From the NCBI RefSeq assembly GCF_014645815.1, contig NZ_BMML01000027.1:1-64000 (forward strand): a stretch of DNA of 64,000 bases. Reading direction: 5' to 3'. Source of the stretch: Streptomyces fuscichromogenes. GTDB lineage: Bacteria > Actinomycetota > Actinomycetes > Streptomycetales > Streptomycetaceae. This document shows positions 21,930 through 31,022 of this stretch, piece by piece (position 1 is the stretch's first letter; every line of letters begins with the position of its first letter). The translations under genes and the position numbers were made by a program. Under the pieces are notes generated by a model that saw nothing but the letters and a program-made list of their open reading frames with translations, searched no databases and was not told the origin of the DNA.

Positions 21930-22362
21930 GGCCTCCCCCAGCTCGACCCCCGCCGGCCGGGGGTACACATGTACGTCAACAAACGGCGCGAGCCTACTAC
22001 CGTCACAGGGATAACTCGAAGAACTGTCCGGACGGTGAACTTCCGCCTCGGTGACCCGACATGACGGACGGACAGGATGAGTTGTCCGGGCATTGCGGGA
22101 GATTGCCACCACGATCGCGCCCGCTTCACGCGAGTGGGGCGGGATCGTCACGAAGGATCAGTTGGCCGGAATTTTTCCTCGGTTGGGGAATCATCGGGCG
22201 AGTTCGATCGTCCTTGTACATGGGTGATGGGTGCGGATTCAGCCACAGGAGCCGCATCCGGCATCCGGGCGGCGTAAAACACAGCAAGCCGGGCAGCCAC
22301 TGGGGAGCCGGGGTCGTGGGACCTCGGTGCGAGGTCTGCCGGCGGTGGGGAGTGACACCTTG
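21930..22362. promoter_or_regulatory. 433-bp divergent intergenic region
   Basis: This stretch separates the conservon operon from the rightward membrane-protein gene at 22363. It has lower GC (for example around 22080-22230) and no open frame with good codon use. Promoters for both sides are expected here, but I could not identify convincing hexamers or a repeat. Confidence 0.4.
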
Positions 22363-22833
22363 ATGGGGACGGCTCAGCGGCGTTCGGCGCCCGAGGACGG
22401 TGCGGCGGTGCGCTCGACGGTGCGTCAACAGCAGCCGCAGTACCGGCCGTTGTGGGTGGAGGAGCCGGCCAAGCGGTACCGGATGCCGGATCCGGTGCGG
22501 ACGGCGGCGGTCCGGGCGGTGATCATCGTCGCCGTCACGCTGATGCTGGGCATGGTGGCGTTCCTCTGCACGATGGCGGAGTCCTGGCTGGCGTTCCCGA
22601 TGGTGATCAGCAGCGTGGCGAGCACGGTGGTGGCCACCTGGAGCGCGGTCGACGTCCTGGTGACCCGCCAGGTGTGGAACCAGCGCAACGGCGTGGTCTC
22701 CGAGCCGAGCAGCACGGCCCGCACGCTCCGCCGCGAGCGGCGCGCGGCCCGGCGCCAGGAGCGCGCCACCACTCGTGAGCAGGAGCGGATACGGCGGCAG
22801 GGCGGCCAGGCCGGGCAGCTGACGCACCCCTGA
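22363..22833 (+). CDS. Small integral membrane protein, unknown function
   Basis: 156 aa. A polar N-terminus (about 45 residues) is followed by two hydrophobic helices (AVIIVAVTLMLGMVAFLC and AFPMVISSVASTVVATW) and a highly basic, arginine/glutamine-rich cytoplasmic tail that looks like a coil. The ATG at 22363 is preceded by GGGGAG; the longer open frame upstream lacks a start signal. It is divergent from cvnA and convergent with the SMC-like operon. I do not recognise the family. Confidence 0.75.
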   Translation: MGTAQRRSAPEDGAAVRSTVRQQQPQYRPLWVEEPAKRYRMPDPVRTAAVRAVIIVAVTLMLGMVAFLCTMAESWLAFPMVISSVASTVVATWSAVDVLVTRQVWNQRNGVVSEPSSTARTLRRERRAARRQERATTREQERIRRQGGQAGQLTHP

Positions 22834-22838
22834 GACGG

Positions 22839-22866
22839 CCTGGGGCGGCCCTGGGGCCGCCCCAGG
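22839..22866. terminator. 11-bp stem terminator between convergent genes
   Basis: CCTGGGGCGGC at 22839-22849 pairs with 22856-22866 around a 6-nt loop. It lies between the membrane-protein gene and the end of the SMC-like gene and could act on both strands. Confidence 0.65.
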
Positions 22867-22903
22867 GCCGCCGGATCGGGCGGGACCGGGGGCCGTCGGG
22901 CCG

Positions 22904-25900
22904 TCAGGCCGACGGCTTCCGGAACATCCGGGTGGCGGTGATCTCGCTGTGCACGGACTCTCCGGCCTGCGGCTGCTGCGGCAGGCCGGGCCGCAGATGC
23001 TCCTCCACGCTGATGTACTTCAGGCCGGCCCGCAGGTCCGCGTCGTTCCGCAACCGGATGACCAGCGGGAACTCGGCCAGCGCCGTCGTGTCGAACAGCC
23101 CGGTCGTGTACAGCAGTTGCACGCCCAGCGCATCCGACACGGCCCGCTGGAGCTCCAGCAGGTAGGTCGCGTTGGCGCGCCCGATGGGGTTGTCGAGGAA
23201 CAGCGTCCCCGCATGCCGGTGCTTGTCCCGCCCCCGGTCGTTGGACCGCAGTGCGGCCATCGTGCAGTACAGGGCGATGGCCGCGGTCAGCAGCTGCCCA
23301 CCGGAGAACACGTCTCCCATCTGCCCCACCGGCACCCGCTCGGCGCGCAGAACCGCGTCCGGCTTGAGGATCTCGACGGCGATGCCCCTGGGCTGGAGCG
23401 CGGCCGCGACTCCCCGCAGCAGCAGGGACATGCCGTCCCGCCGCAGATCGGAGTTCTTCTTCACGGCGGCCCGGGTCGCCTCGTCGACCACCTCGCCGAG
23501 GCGCTCGGTGAGGACGGCCTGGTCGGGCTCCTCGAAACGGATACGGAGGAACTCCTGCCCGGACCACTCGCCGAGCCCCTCGGGCAGCCGGGAGAGCCGC
23601 TGGGCCGAGCGCAGGGTCGCGAGCGCGGACTCGACGAGCCCCCGCAGCCGGTCCACGATCGAGTCCCGGTTCCGGTCCAGCTGCGCCAGTTCATCGGTCA
23701 GCACCCGCAGCCGGGGCGCGAAGGCGTCCGCCCACTTCTGGGCGTGCTCGGGCAGCGCGGAGGCGGGCAGTTCCCGGATCTGCTGGCGCGCGGGGGTCCG
23801 TACCGCCTCGTAGCGGGTGGCGTTGGCGTGCCGTACGAGGACGTCGCTCGCCTCCCGGACGGCGGCCTCGGCGGCGGACAGGTCACCGGCGCAGCCGCGC
23901 AGCGACCTGCGGGCCTCGGCGGCGGACTGCCGGGCCTCCTCCAGGCTGCCGGGGTACGGCTCGGGCTCCTCCTGCTCCTCCTCGGCGGTGTGCTCGCGCA
24001 GCAGGTCGCGGAGCATGGCGGCGATCTCCTCGAAGCCGCCCGCCGCGTCCTCGGCCGCGCGCTGCGCGTCCAGCAGTGCGGCGTGCGCCTCCCTGGCCTG
24101 GGCCAACGCCTCGGTGCGGGCGGCCAGTTCGGCCGTCGCGGTGCGCAGCAGCGCCTGTGCGTGCTCGGCGTCGCGCGGCTGGAGCTCCTCGGGCAGTTCG
24201 GTGTGCGCGTCGCCGTCCTCGGGGGCGTGCCGCTCGGCCTCGCCGCGGAGCCGCCCGAGCTGCTCGCTCGCGGTCGACATGCGGGCCTCCAGGAGCTGCA
24301 CCAGCTCCTCCGCGCGGGCCGCGGCGGCCTGCCGGGAGGGGCCGTCGGCTCCGTCGGGCGACTGCAGCAACTGCTCGGCGCGGGTGCGGACCTTGTTGCT
24401 GAGCCGCTCCAGCTCCGCGAGCGCGGCGCTCTCGTCGCTCTCCGAGCGGGCCTGCTCGGCGCGCAGGTCGGCACCGACGCCGACCTTCTCGTACACCTGC
24501 GAGGCGGCCCGGTAGGCCTCGCGCAGGGCGGGCAGCGAGGACCGGGGGCCGTCCTCGTCCGCGTCGGGCACGTCGTCGGGGGCGCCGGCGATCTCGGAGC
24601 GCTCGGCGCGCAGCGCGCGGGCGGTGCGGCGGGCGTCGTCGGCGGCGCGCTGGGCGCCGCGCCGGTCCTCGTCGGCGACGCGGGCGCGTTCCAGGCAGGT
24701 CTGGGCGCGGGCCTCCGACTCGGTGGCCTCGTCGGCGAGTTCACGGAGCCTGACCTGCCAGCCGGCCCGCTCGCGCAGCCGGAAGGCGAGGCCGGCGAGG
24801 GCGTCGGCGGCGCGCCGGGCCCGTTGGGCGGCCTCCTGCCGTTCGTCACGCACCCGCGCGGCCTCGGCGGCGGTCTCCTCGGCCTCCGCCCGCACGGCCC
24901 GCGCCTCGGTCAGCTCGGCCTCGGACTCCTGCGCGAACATCCGCGCGCCCCGGGCCTCCTGCGCCAGCTCCACGAGCCGCCCGGCCGGGCAGCCGGTGCG
25001 CCAGGAGGCGAGCCGCGCGGCCAGTTCACGGTCCTTGCCGAGGCGGGCGGCGAGGGTGCGGATCTCCTCGTCCCGCTCGGTGGCCCGTGCGCGCAGCGCC
25101 TGCCGCTCCTCGTCGGCGGCGCGCTCGTCGTGCATGGCCGGGTTCGGCGGTACGAGGAACACGTCGCCCGGGACGGCGTCGGGCGCCGGGGTCGGTGCGA
25201 GCAGGGCGGCGGCGGTGCCGACGGCGACGGCCGAGCGCGGCAGCAGGGCCGCCTCGCTCAGTGCCGCACGGGCGCGGGCGTGCGTGTCGGGGTCGGTGAT
25301 GATGACGCCGTCGACGAGTTCGGGCCGGGCGGCGAGCACGCGCGCGTGGTCGGCCGGGTCGACGGCCTGGGCGAGGTAGCGCCAGCCGGGCAGTGCCGGG
25401 ATGCCGTGTTCGCCGAGGAACTCGACGGTGGCCAGGACGTCGGGGCCGGGCGGCAGCAGTCCGCCGTCGCCGAGGGCGCCGAGGATCCGGGAGTCGTCGG
25501 CGGCCGCGGTCCGCAGCTCGAACAGGTGCCGCTCGGCAGCGCCCACGGCGTCGTCGAGCAGTTCCCGCAACTCGTCGGCGAACCGGTCGAGTTCCTCGGG
25601 GGTGAGGGTGTCGTCGCCGTCCTCGTGGCGGGGGCGCGGAATGGTGGTGCGCGAGCCGGTGAGGCCCAGCAGCTCGGTGAGCCGTTCCTCTGCCGCGAGG
25701 CTCTCGGCCAGGCGCCTCTCGGAGTCGTGGGTCCGCTCGGCGGCCGTCGCCGCGTCCGCCGCGCGGGCGGCGGTGAGTTCGGCGCGCGTCTCGGCGGAGG
25801 CCGCCTCGCGCGCGTGCTCGCTCGCCCGGCCGGAGGCCTCGCGGGCGGTGTCCCAGGCGGCCACGGCCGTCTTCTCGGCGTCGCTGGCGGCGAGCGCGGC

Positions 25901-27499
25901 CCGGGCCGGGTCGGCGTCCGGGGCGCTGTCGTCGAGCCAGCCCGCCCGGACCGCCTCGGCGGTCTCCTGCTCGACCTCGCTGAGCCGCTGCCGCAGGTGG
26001 CCGCCCTCGCTGCGGGCGCGCTGCGCCTCGGTGGCGGCGGAGGTCGAGTCCCGGTACGCGGCGTCGCTGACCTCCTGGAGTGCGGCGGACCGCTCCTCCT
26101 CCTCGTTGGCGAGGTGCTCGGCGCTCCCGGCGGCCGTGTGCAGGGCCCGTACCAGCTCGACGGCGGCCCTGGCGCGGGCGGCGAGGGCGGGGGCCGCGTC
26201 CCGCTCGGCCTCCTGGATGGCGGCGGCCACGCGGGCGACGCGGTCGGCGGCGGCGCGGTGGCGCAGCGCGGCCTCGGCGGCCTGCCAGGCGGAGTGCAGG
26301 GTGCGCGCGTCGGCCAGCTCGCGCTTCTGCGCGGAGGCGGACTTCTCGCCGACGGCCAGCGCCAGGGAGGCGTGCCGGTAGGCGAGTTCGGCGGCGATCA
26401 GCGCGCTGCGCTCGCGGGCGCCCTCGGAGTGTGTGACGGCGTAGGCGGCGGCCGTGACCCGCTGGGCGAGGTCGGCGGCGCGCACCCGCTCCTGGACGCC
26501 CCGCGCGGACAGCCGGCGTGCCAGCGTGCGGGTACGGCGCTCGGCGCCCGCGTGGATGTCACGGGCCCGCGACCGCGCCTGGGCCGCCTCCACGATCCGC
26601 CCGAGCAGGTCCACCGACCCGGCGGTGAAGTCGCGTTCGGCGATCAGCTCGGCGCGCCGGCCCAGCTTGTTGCCGAAGCCGCCGACCAGGTCGGCCAGTC
26701 CGTCCGTGTCCCGGGTGTCGGTCACCGCCCGCAGCAGCAGGTCGGTGAAGTCGGAGTCCTTCTTCACCGCGAACAGGCCGGCGGCCTCGCCCTCGTCGGC
26801 GTTCATCTCCCGCTGGTAGCGGAAGAGCTCGGGGTCCAGGCCGAGTTCGCCGAGGTGCTCGATCCAGCGGTCGTGGATCTCCTCCCAGTGCACCTCCAGG
26901 TGCGGATAGAACTTGCCCGCCTCGGTGATGGCGTCCCGGAAGCCCTTCATGGTGCGCCGTCGCCCCTGCGCGCCGGAGGCGCCCTCGACGGGCGGCCGTA
27001 CGGCGGTGGACTCGGCGACCGGCAGGCTGTCCAGCGAGAGCCCGGGACCGGGCCGGAACGAGTACCAGGCCTCGGCGAACTTGCGCGGGTCGTTGGAGAC
27101 CTGGCGTCCCCGCCACTCGCTCACCTTGCCGACGACCACGCACTCGCCGGTGAGCGTGTGCTGCCACTCCAGGGCGACATGTCCGCAGTCGTCGGCGAGC
27201 AGGAACTTCCGCAGCACGCCCGAGCTGGCTCCGCCGAGGGTGTTCCGGTGCCCCGGCAGCATCACCGAGAAGATCAGCTTGAGCAGGACCGACTTGCCGC
27301 CGCCGTTCTCCAGGAAGAGCACGCCGGCGGGTGCGGGCCGGCGCGGCGGGCCGACCGGCTCCTCCTCGAAGAACTCCGCCTGGGTGGGCGCGGGATCGGG
27401 CACGGGCTCGCCGACGCCCCGCAGGTCCAGCACGGTGTCGGCGTAGCGCGCACCGGCGGGCCCGATGGAGTAGAGGCGGACCCGGGACAGCTCGTACAT
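22904..27499 (-). CDS. SMC/MukB-like ATPase (JetC/MksB-like), 1,531 aa
   Basis: Very large ATPase with the layout of an SMC protein. Walker A VLFLENGGGKSVLL is at about 60-73. Long alanine/glutamate/arginine-rich coiled coils follow on both sides of a globular hinge-like segment at about 665-785 (GIPALPGWRYLAQAV; LVDGVIITDPD). Near the C-terminus are the signature FSGGQLLTAA at 1398 and Walker B GTLFLDNPIGRAN around 1436. The position after the Walker B aspartate is Asn, where SMC/MukB proteins normally have the catalytic Glu. It is the last gene of a three-gene operon. This resembles JetC/MksB condensins that act on DNA, but no JetD partner lies beside it, so a plasmid-defence role is inference. 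Confidence 0.75.
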   Translation of the reverse strand: MYELSRVRLYSIGPAGARYADTVLDLRGVGEPVPDPAPTQAEFFEEEPVGPPRRPAPAGVLFLENGGGKSVLLKLIFSVMLPGHRNTLGGASSGVLRKFLLADDCGHVALEWQHTLTGECVVVGKVSEWRGRQVSNDPRKFAEAWYSFRPGPGLSLDSLPVAESTAVRPPVEGASGAQGRRRTMKGFRDAITEAGKFYPHLEVHWEEIHDRWIEHLGELGLDPELFRYQREMNADEGEAAGLFAVKKDSDFTDLLLRAVTDTRDTDGLADLVGGFGNKLGRRAELIAERDFTAGSVDLLGRIVEAAQARSRARDIHAGAERRTRTLARRLSARGVQERVRAADLAQRVTAAAYAVTHSEGARERSALIAAELAYRHASLALAVGEKSASAQKRELADARTLHSAWQAAEAALRHRAAADRVARVAAAIQEAERDAAPALAARARAAVELVRALHTAAGSAEHLANEEEERSAALQEVSDAAYRDSTSAATEAQRARSEGGHLRQRLSEVEQETAEAVRAGWLDDSAPDADPARAALAASDAEKTAVAAWDTAREASGRASEHAREAASAETRAELTAARAADAATAAERTHDSERRLAESLAAEERLTELLGLTGSRTTIPRPRHEDGDDTLTPEELDRFADELRELLDDAVGAAERHLFELRTAAADDSRILGALGDGGLLPPGPDVLATVEFLGEHGIPALPGWRYLAQAVDPADHARVLAARPELVDGVIITDPDTHARARAALSEAALLPRSAVAVGTAAALLAPTPAPDAVPGDVFLVPPNPAMHDERAADEERQALRARATERDEEIRTLAARLGKDRELAARLASWRTGCPAGRLVELAQEARGARMFAQESEAELTEARAVRAEAEETAAEAARVRDERQEAAQRARRAADALAGLAFRLRERAGWQVRLRELADEATESEARAQTCLERARVADEDRRGAQRAADDARRTARALRAERSEIAGAPDDVPDADEDGPRSSLPALREAYRAASQVYEKVGVGADLRAEQARSESDESAALAELERLSNKVRTRAEQLLQSPDGADGPSRQAAAARAEELVQLLEARMSTASEQLGRLRGEAERHAPEDGDAHTELPEELQPRDAEHAQALLRTATAELAARTEALAQAREAHAALLDAQRAAEDAAGGFEEIAAMLRDLLREHTAEEEQEEPEPYPGSLEEARQSAAEARRSLRGCAGDLSAAEAAVREASDVLVRHANATRYEAVRTPARQQIRELPASALPEHAQKWADAFAPRLRVLTDELAQLDRNRDSIVDRLRGLVESALATLRSAQRLSRLPEGLGEWSGQEFLRIRFEEPDQAVLTERLGEVVDEATRAAVKKNSDLRRDGMSLLLRGVAAALQPRGIAVEILKPDAVLRAERVPVGQMGDVFSGGQLLTAAIALYCTMAALRSNDRGRDKHRHAGTLFLDNPIGRANATYLLELQRAVSDALGVQLLYTTGLFDTTALAEFPLVIRLRNDADLRAGLKYISVEEHLRPGLPQQPQAGESVHSEITATRMFRKPSA

Positions 27500-27556
27500 G
27501 GCGACTCTCGTAAGGCTTCGAAGGCTTCGTAAGGCTCGGAAAAGGGTTCGGGCGGC

Positions 27557-28429
27557 TCAGGAGTGGAACGGCAGCCCGGCGTCGGCGACCAGGTCCAGGT
27601 CCTCCGTGTCGTCGGCGGGCAGCAGGCTGGCCGTGCCGTCGGTGACCGGGACGACGCCGAGCTCCAGCAGCTCGGCCATGGCGGCGCTGCCGGCCATGTC
27701 CCGTACCTGGAGCTGGTAGCGGGCCGTCGTGCGGTACGTGCCGCCCTGGTCGTCACCGGTGCGCTGGAGGAACCCGGAGTCGGTGAGGAAGACGACCGCC
27801 TTGCCGATGATGCCGGTGGTGGAACCGGCCAGCCGGCGGGCGTCCTTGGTGGCGCCGGTCGCGCTGCGTCTGGCCCAGATCCGCCAGGCGGCCTCCAGAC
27901 CGGGCGCGTCGGTGGCCGGGTCGGTGTTCTCCCCCGCCTCCTCGGCCCGCTCCTCCAGCCTCCGGCAGGCCTGCCGGACGAAGCCGTCGACGCCGTTGAC
28001 CGTGATCCGCCCGATGTAGCCGTCGTCGGCCAGGTCCTCGGGGCGCGGGAACGCCAGCGCGGCGACGGCGAGGTGGGCGAGCCCGTGCAGGAACCGGTCG
28101 CTGCCGTCCGCGGAGGTACGGCGTGCGTAGTCGCCCATGCGAACGGCGAACACCGAGTCCTCGGCGGCGGTCACGGCCATTCCCGCGCGGGGCGACACCT
28201 CGAGGACCACGAGCCCCAGCCCGGCCGCCACGGCATCGGCGAGCCGCGCGAACGGAGGATCCTCCCGGTACCGCCGCAGCAGCTCGGTGTACTCCTGATC
28301 CCGCGCGGGCTGCAGCTTGGGCTGCAATCCGAAGGCGACGAGCCGCGCGGCATCGGCGGCATCGGCCGGGGTGACGGCAGCATGCGCCGACCCGACAGGC
28401 ACCTCGGCCTCAACGTACTCGCTCACCAC
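27557..28429 (-). CDS. SMC-partner protein, JetB/MksE-like position
   Basis: 290-aa soluble protein between the large ATPase gene and the 512-aa gene. After an N-terminal acidic segment it reads PKLQPARDQEYTELLRRYRE, then a helical body ending with a winged-helix-like part (GIIGKAVVFLTDSGFLQR, TARYQLQVRDMAG). The MksE/JetB slot in condensin operons is filled by proteins of this kind, but the assignment comes mainly from gene order. GTG start 28429 with GAGGAG 5 nt upstream; GTG 28426 is an equal alternative. A 57-bp gap separates it from the ATPase gene. Confidence 0.65.
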   Translation of the reverse strand: MVSEYVEAEVPVGSAHAAVTPADAADAARLVAFGLQPKLQPARDQEYTELLRRYREDPPFARLADAVAAGLGLVVLEVSPRAGMAVTAAEDSVFAVRMGDYARRTSADGSDRFLHGLAHLAVAALAFPRPEDLADDGYIGRITVNGVDGFVRQACRRLEERAEEAGENTDPATDAPGLEAAWRIWARRSATGATKDARRLAGSTTGIIGKAVVFLTDSGFLQRTGDDQGGTYRTTARYQLQVRDMAGSAAMAELLELGVVPVTDGTASLLPADDTEDLDLVADAGLPFHS

Positions 28430-28464
28430 GACAACTCCTCGATCTTGAAAACAGGGTCGGCCGA

Positions 28465-28535
28465 CAGCGCCCCTGGCGGGGCGCTGGGGGTACCCCCGGC
28501 CGAAGGCTGGGGGAGGAACTGCGCGATCAGCCGCA
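28465..28535. repeat. Streptomyces-type intergenic repeat inside the SMC-like operon
   Basis: CAGCGCCCC at 28465-28473 pairs with 28478-28486, followed by the palindrome GGGGGTACCCCC (28486-28497) and GGAGGAACTGCGCGATCAGC. The last part is shared with the hairpin region at 43254-43300 (GGAACTGCGCGACCAGCC). I know such elements as scattered intergenic repeats in Streptomyces. Here it sits in the 131-bp gap between the first and second genes of the operon, where it could attenuate or process the message. Confidence 0.7.
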
Positions 28536-28560
28536 GACGGCCTGTACCCGGCGTACGACA

Positions 28561-30099
28561 TCACGCCGCCTCGGTCCGATCCGCCGCCATCCCCACCGCA
28601 TCCAGCAAAGCAGTCCCCACGATCAGGTCCGCACCCCCGAATCCGGGGTCGTCCAGCTCCGTGCCGTCGTCCACCGCGAACAGCAGCTTCTGCTCACCCT
28701 GCCGGTAGGCCGTGCCGACAGCCGGGCTCGCGGCGTGCACCGCCAGCAGGGCGACGAGGTACGCCAGCTCCTCCCCCTCGGCGCCCCCGATCCGCCGCGC
28801 CTCCGCCAGCAGCCCCGACAGCCGGCGCGGCGCGTCGGCCGGCAGGTCCAGCAACCGCATGGCGTCCGCCAGCTGCTCCTCGCTGAACCGGCTGTCGTCC
28901 GGGGTGGCGATGAGGTCCGGCTCCGGCATCTCCGCGCCCAGGTGCTCCCGCTCCACCGGCGGCGTCAGCAGTATGTCGACGAGGTCGCCGACCCGCACCG
29001 ACACCGGGGTCCGCAGCCCGGTCCCGCGCGCGAAGAACGCCCCCGTGACCCGGCTCGCCTGCTCCAGCGGCAACGGCAGCAGCGGCGCGAGGAGGTGCCC
29101 GTACAGGTCCGTCCCCGATGTCGTCATGGGCGTCGCGAAGGCCTGCCGGTCCTGCTCCGCGCGGAACAGCGGACCGGCCTCCAGCAGTCGCGACTGCAAC
29201 TGGGTGTGCCGTCGGATGCAGTCCTTGACGATGTCGACGAGCTCGGCGGCGCGCCGCTTGTTCTCGGGCTCCTCGGTCTCGTCACGGGCCTTGCGGATGT
29301 TGGTGAGGATCGCGTTCTCGTGCCGGTAGCGGTCGGCGACGTGGTCCAGCGCCTCGGCGATCATGTCGGGGACGGCGTTGAGCCAGTCCACCGCCCGCAC
29401 GTTGCGCCGGGTGGCGTCCAGGGCCCGGCGCAGGGTCTCCGAGTACTGCACGGTCCGGTAGCGGGCCTGCTCCGCGGCGAGCTGGGCATCGGCGAGCCGA
29501 CCGCGGTTGACCAGCACCTCCAGCTTGACCTCGGCGGCGATCTGGGCGCTGGTGACGTCCGTGTCGAGGGCGCCGACCAGGACGTTGACCGCCTCGTCGG
29601 TGGTCCGGAGGTACACCGTGCCACCGGGGCCGGGCACCTCCTCGATGAGCTTGAAGTCGTAGTCCCGACGGACGTAGGACCCGTCCGGCGCGAAGGTGCC
29701 GTACACCGCGCGGAAGCCCCGGTCGACGCTGCCGACGTTGATCAGGTTCTCCAGGACCCAGCGGGCCACGCGCTCGTGCTCGGCGGCGGGGCGGTGCGGG
29801 GTCTGGGCGGAGATGCGCGGGATCAGCCGGGCGACGATCTGCTCGTGGTCGGCGCCGGTGTCGAAGTCCATGTTCAGGGTGACCAGGTCGATGGCGGAGA
29901 GTGCCACCTCGGCCATGCCGTACGCCGAGTACTCGCCGGCCAGGTTCGCCTTGCGTGCGTCGAGGTCGTGCAGCGGCGCGGTGCACGCGAGCGCGCGCAG
30001 CCGCCGCGCCAGCCCCTCGTCGGCGGCCGGCCCCGGGGCGGGGCGCGGCCCCGCGCCGAGCTGGGGCGGAACGCTGTCCGTCGATGCAGGCGAAGTCAC
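28561..30099 (-). CDS. SMC-partner protein, JetA/MksF-like position
   Basis: 512-aa soluble protein, first gene of the operon. Mostly helical; it contains GMAEVALSAIDLVTLNMDFD, a winged-helix-like middle (WVLENLINVGSV, VYLRTTDEAVNVLV) and a long helical segment (YRTVQYSETLRRALDATRR). This is the arrangement expected of a kleisin-like JetA/MksF subunit. I place the start at GTG 30099, because TAGTCT (complement of 30107-30112) lies 7 nt upstream with a TTGGGC 19 nt before it, suggesting a leaderless message. ATG 30129 would add 10 residues but has no ribosome binding site. Confidence 0.65.
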   Translation of the reverse strand: MTSPASTDSVPPQLGAGPRPAPGPAADEGLARRLRALACTAPLHDLDARKANLAGEYSAYGMAEVALSAIDLVTLNMDFDTGADHEQIVARLIPRISAQTPHRPAAEHERVARWVLENLINVGSVDRGFRAVYGTFAPDGSYVRRDYDFKLIEEVPGPGGTVYLRTTDEAVNVLVGALDTDVTSAQIAAEVKLEVLVNRGRLADAQLAAEQARYRTVQYSETLRRALDATRRNVRAVDWLNAVPDMIAEALDHVADRYRHENAILTNIRKARDETEEPENKRRAAELVDIVKDCIRRHTQLQSRLLEAGPLFRAEQDRQAFATPMTTSGTDLYGHLLAPLLPLPLEQASRVTGAFFARGTGLRTPVSVRVGDLVDILLTPPVEREHLGAEMPEPDLIATPDDSRFSEEQLADAMRLLDLPADAPRRLSGLLAEARRIGGAEGEELAYLVALLAVHAASPAVGTAYRQGEQKLLFAVDDGTELDDPGFGGADLIVGTALLDAVGMAADRTEAA

Positions 30100-30171
30100 G
30101 GTGCACAGACTAGGTCCTGGGTCTGACATCGGCCCAAACGACGCGGAGGGCTCCGTCGGCGGGGCCGGGTA

Positions 30172-30873
30172 CTACGGGGCGGTGTCCTCGCCCACCCTGC
30201 GGCGGTAGACCTCGACCACTCGTTCCAGGGAGTCGGTGAGGTACCTCTCCAGCAGGTGTTCGGCGCCGTGGCTGTCGCCGCGCTGCAGTGACTGCAGGAT
30301 CTCCTGGTTTCGGGCCAGGTACGGCTCGTGCAGGGCGTGGGGGTCGTCGACCACGTGGAACGCGAGCCGGAGTTCCGCGAAGACGCTGCGCATCAGTTCG
30401 CCGGTGCGTTCGCTGGCGGCCAGGGCGACCAGCTCCCGGTGGAAGTGGATATTGGCCGTGCCCACCGCTTTCCAGTCATCCGCGGCGGCCGCCGACTGCC
30501 CCTCGGCGACCGCCGCCGACAGCCGCTCCAGGGGGTACGGGGGCGCGCCGAGGCCGCGTACGACGGCGCACTCGACGAGGACACGGGTGCGGTAGATGTC
30601 CTCGACGTCCTCGACGCTCAGGACCCGGACGAAGACGCCCCGGTTGAGTTCGTGGACCAGCAGACGTTCGTGGGTGAGCAGCCGGAACGCCTCGCGCAGG
30701 GTGTTGCGGGAGACGCCGAGCGCACCGCCGATGCCGTCCTCCGACAGGCGGGTGCCCGGCGGGAAGTAGCCGTCGGCGATCCGGCTCCTGAGGATGTCGG
30801 AGACCCGTTCGGCGGTACTCGTCCGCCCGAGGAGGGCGCGGTCGTCGGCCAGTCCCGTCAGCTGCTCTGCCAT
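30172..30873 (-). CDS. GntR-family regulator, FCD/FadR subgroup
   Basis: 233-aa transcription factor. N-terminal winged helix (about 15-80: AERVSDILRSRIADGYFPPG, ALGVSRNTLREAFRLLTHER), then an FCD ligand domain with metal-site residues such as HFHRELVAL. It is divergently transcribed from the MFS/5-oxoproline operon and separated by 149 bp holding a perfect palindrome. It therefore most likely represses that operon and itself, released by 5-oxoproline, D-glutamate or a similar ligand (inference from context). ATG start. Confidence 0.9.
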   Translation of the reverse strand: MAEQLTGLADDRALLGRTSTAERVSDILRSRIADGYFPPGTRLSEDGIGGALGVSRNTLREAFRLLTHERLLVHELNRGVFVRVLSVEDVEDIYRTRVLVECAVVRGLGAPPYPLERLSAAVAEGQSAAAADDWKAVGTANIHFHRELVALAASERTGELMRSVFAELRLAFHVVDDPHALHEPYLARNQEILQSLQRGDSHGAEHLLERYLTDSLERVVEVYRRRVGEDTAP

Positions 30874-30921
30874 GCCCGGAATTCAACCGCAGACACAGGA
30901 ACGAAACAACGCGGGTATTGA

Positions 30922-30940
30922 AGGATCGTTGAACGATCCT
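30922..30940. promoter_or_regulatory. Palindromic operator for the divergent GntR regulator
   Basis: AGGATCGTTGAACGATCCT is a perfect 9-1-9 palindrome, 49 nt from the GntR start codon and 82 nt from the MFS start. Length and symmetry are typical of FCD-type GntR operators, and its position between the divergent genes points to autoregulation and control of the downstream operon. Confidence 0.8.
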
Positions 30941-31022
30941 CTACGGTGCTCATCACGCTCGTCCTGCACGGCCCCGCACTGCTCAGTCCCCGCACCCTCC
31001 GTCCCTCAACTGCGAGGTGCCC

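Noticed and set aside
22949..27532. 1,527-aa open frame on the plus strand
   Set aside because: It is antisense to the SMC-like gene; composition is glycine/valine-rich and lacks a ribosome site. Long antisense frames are common in high-GC DNA.
22904..30099. Complete Wadjet defence system
   Set aside because: No JetD-like gene is adjacent, and the Walker B differs; only a partial resemblance can be claimed.
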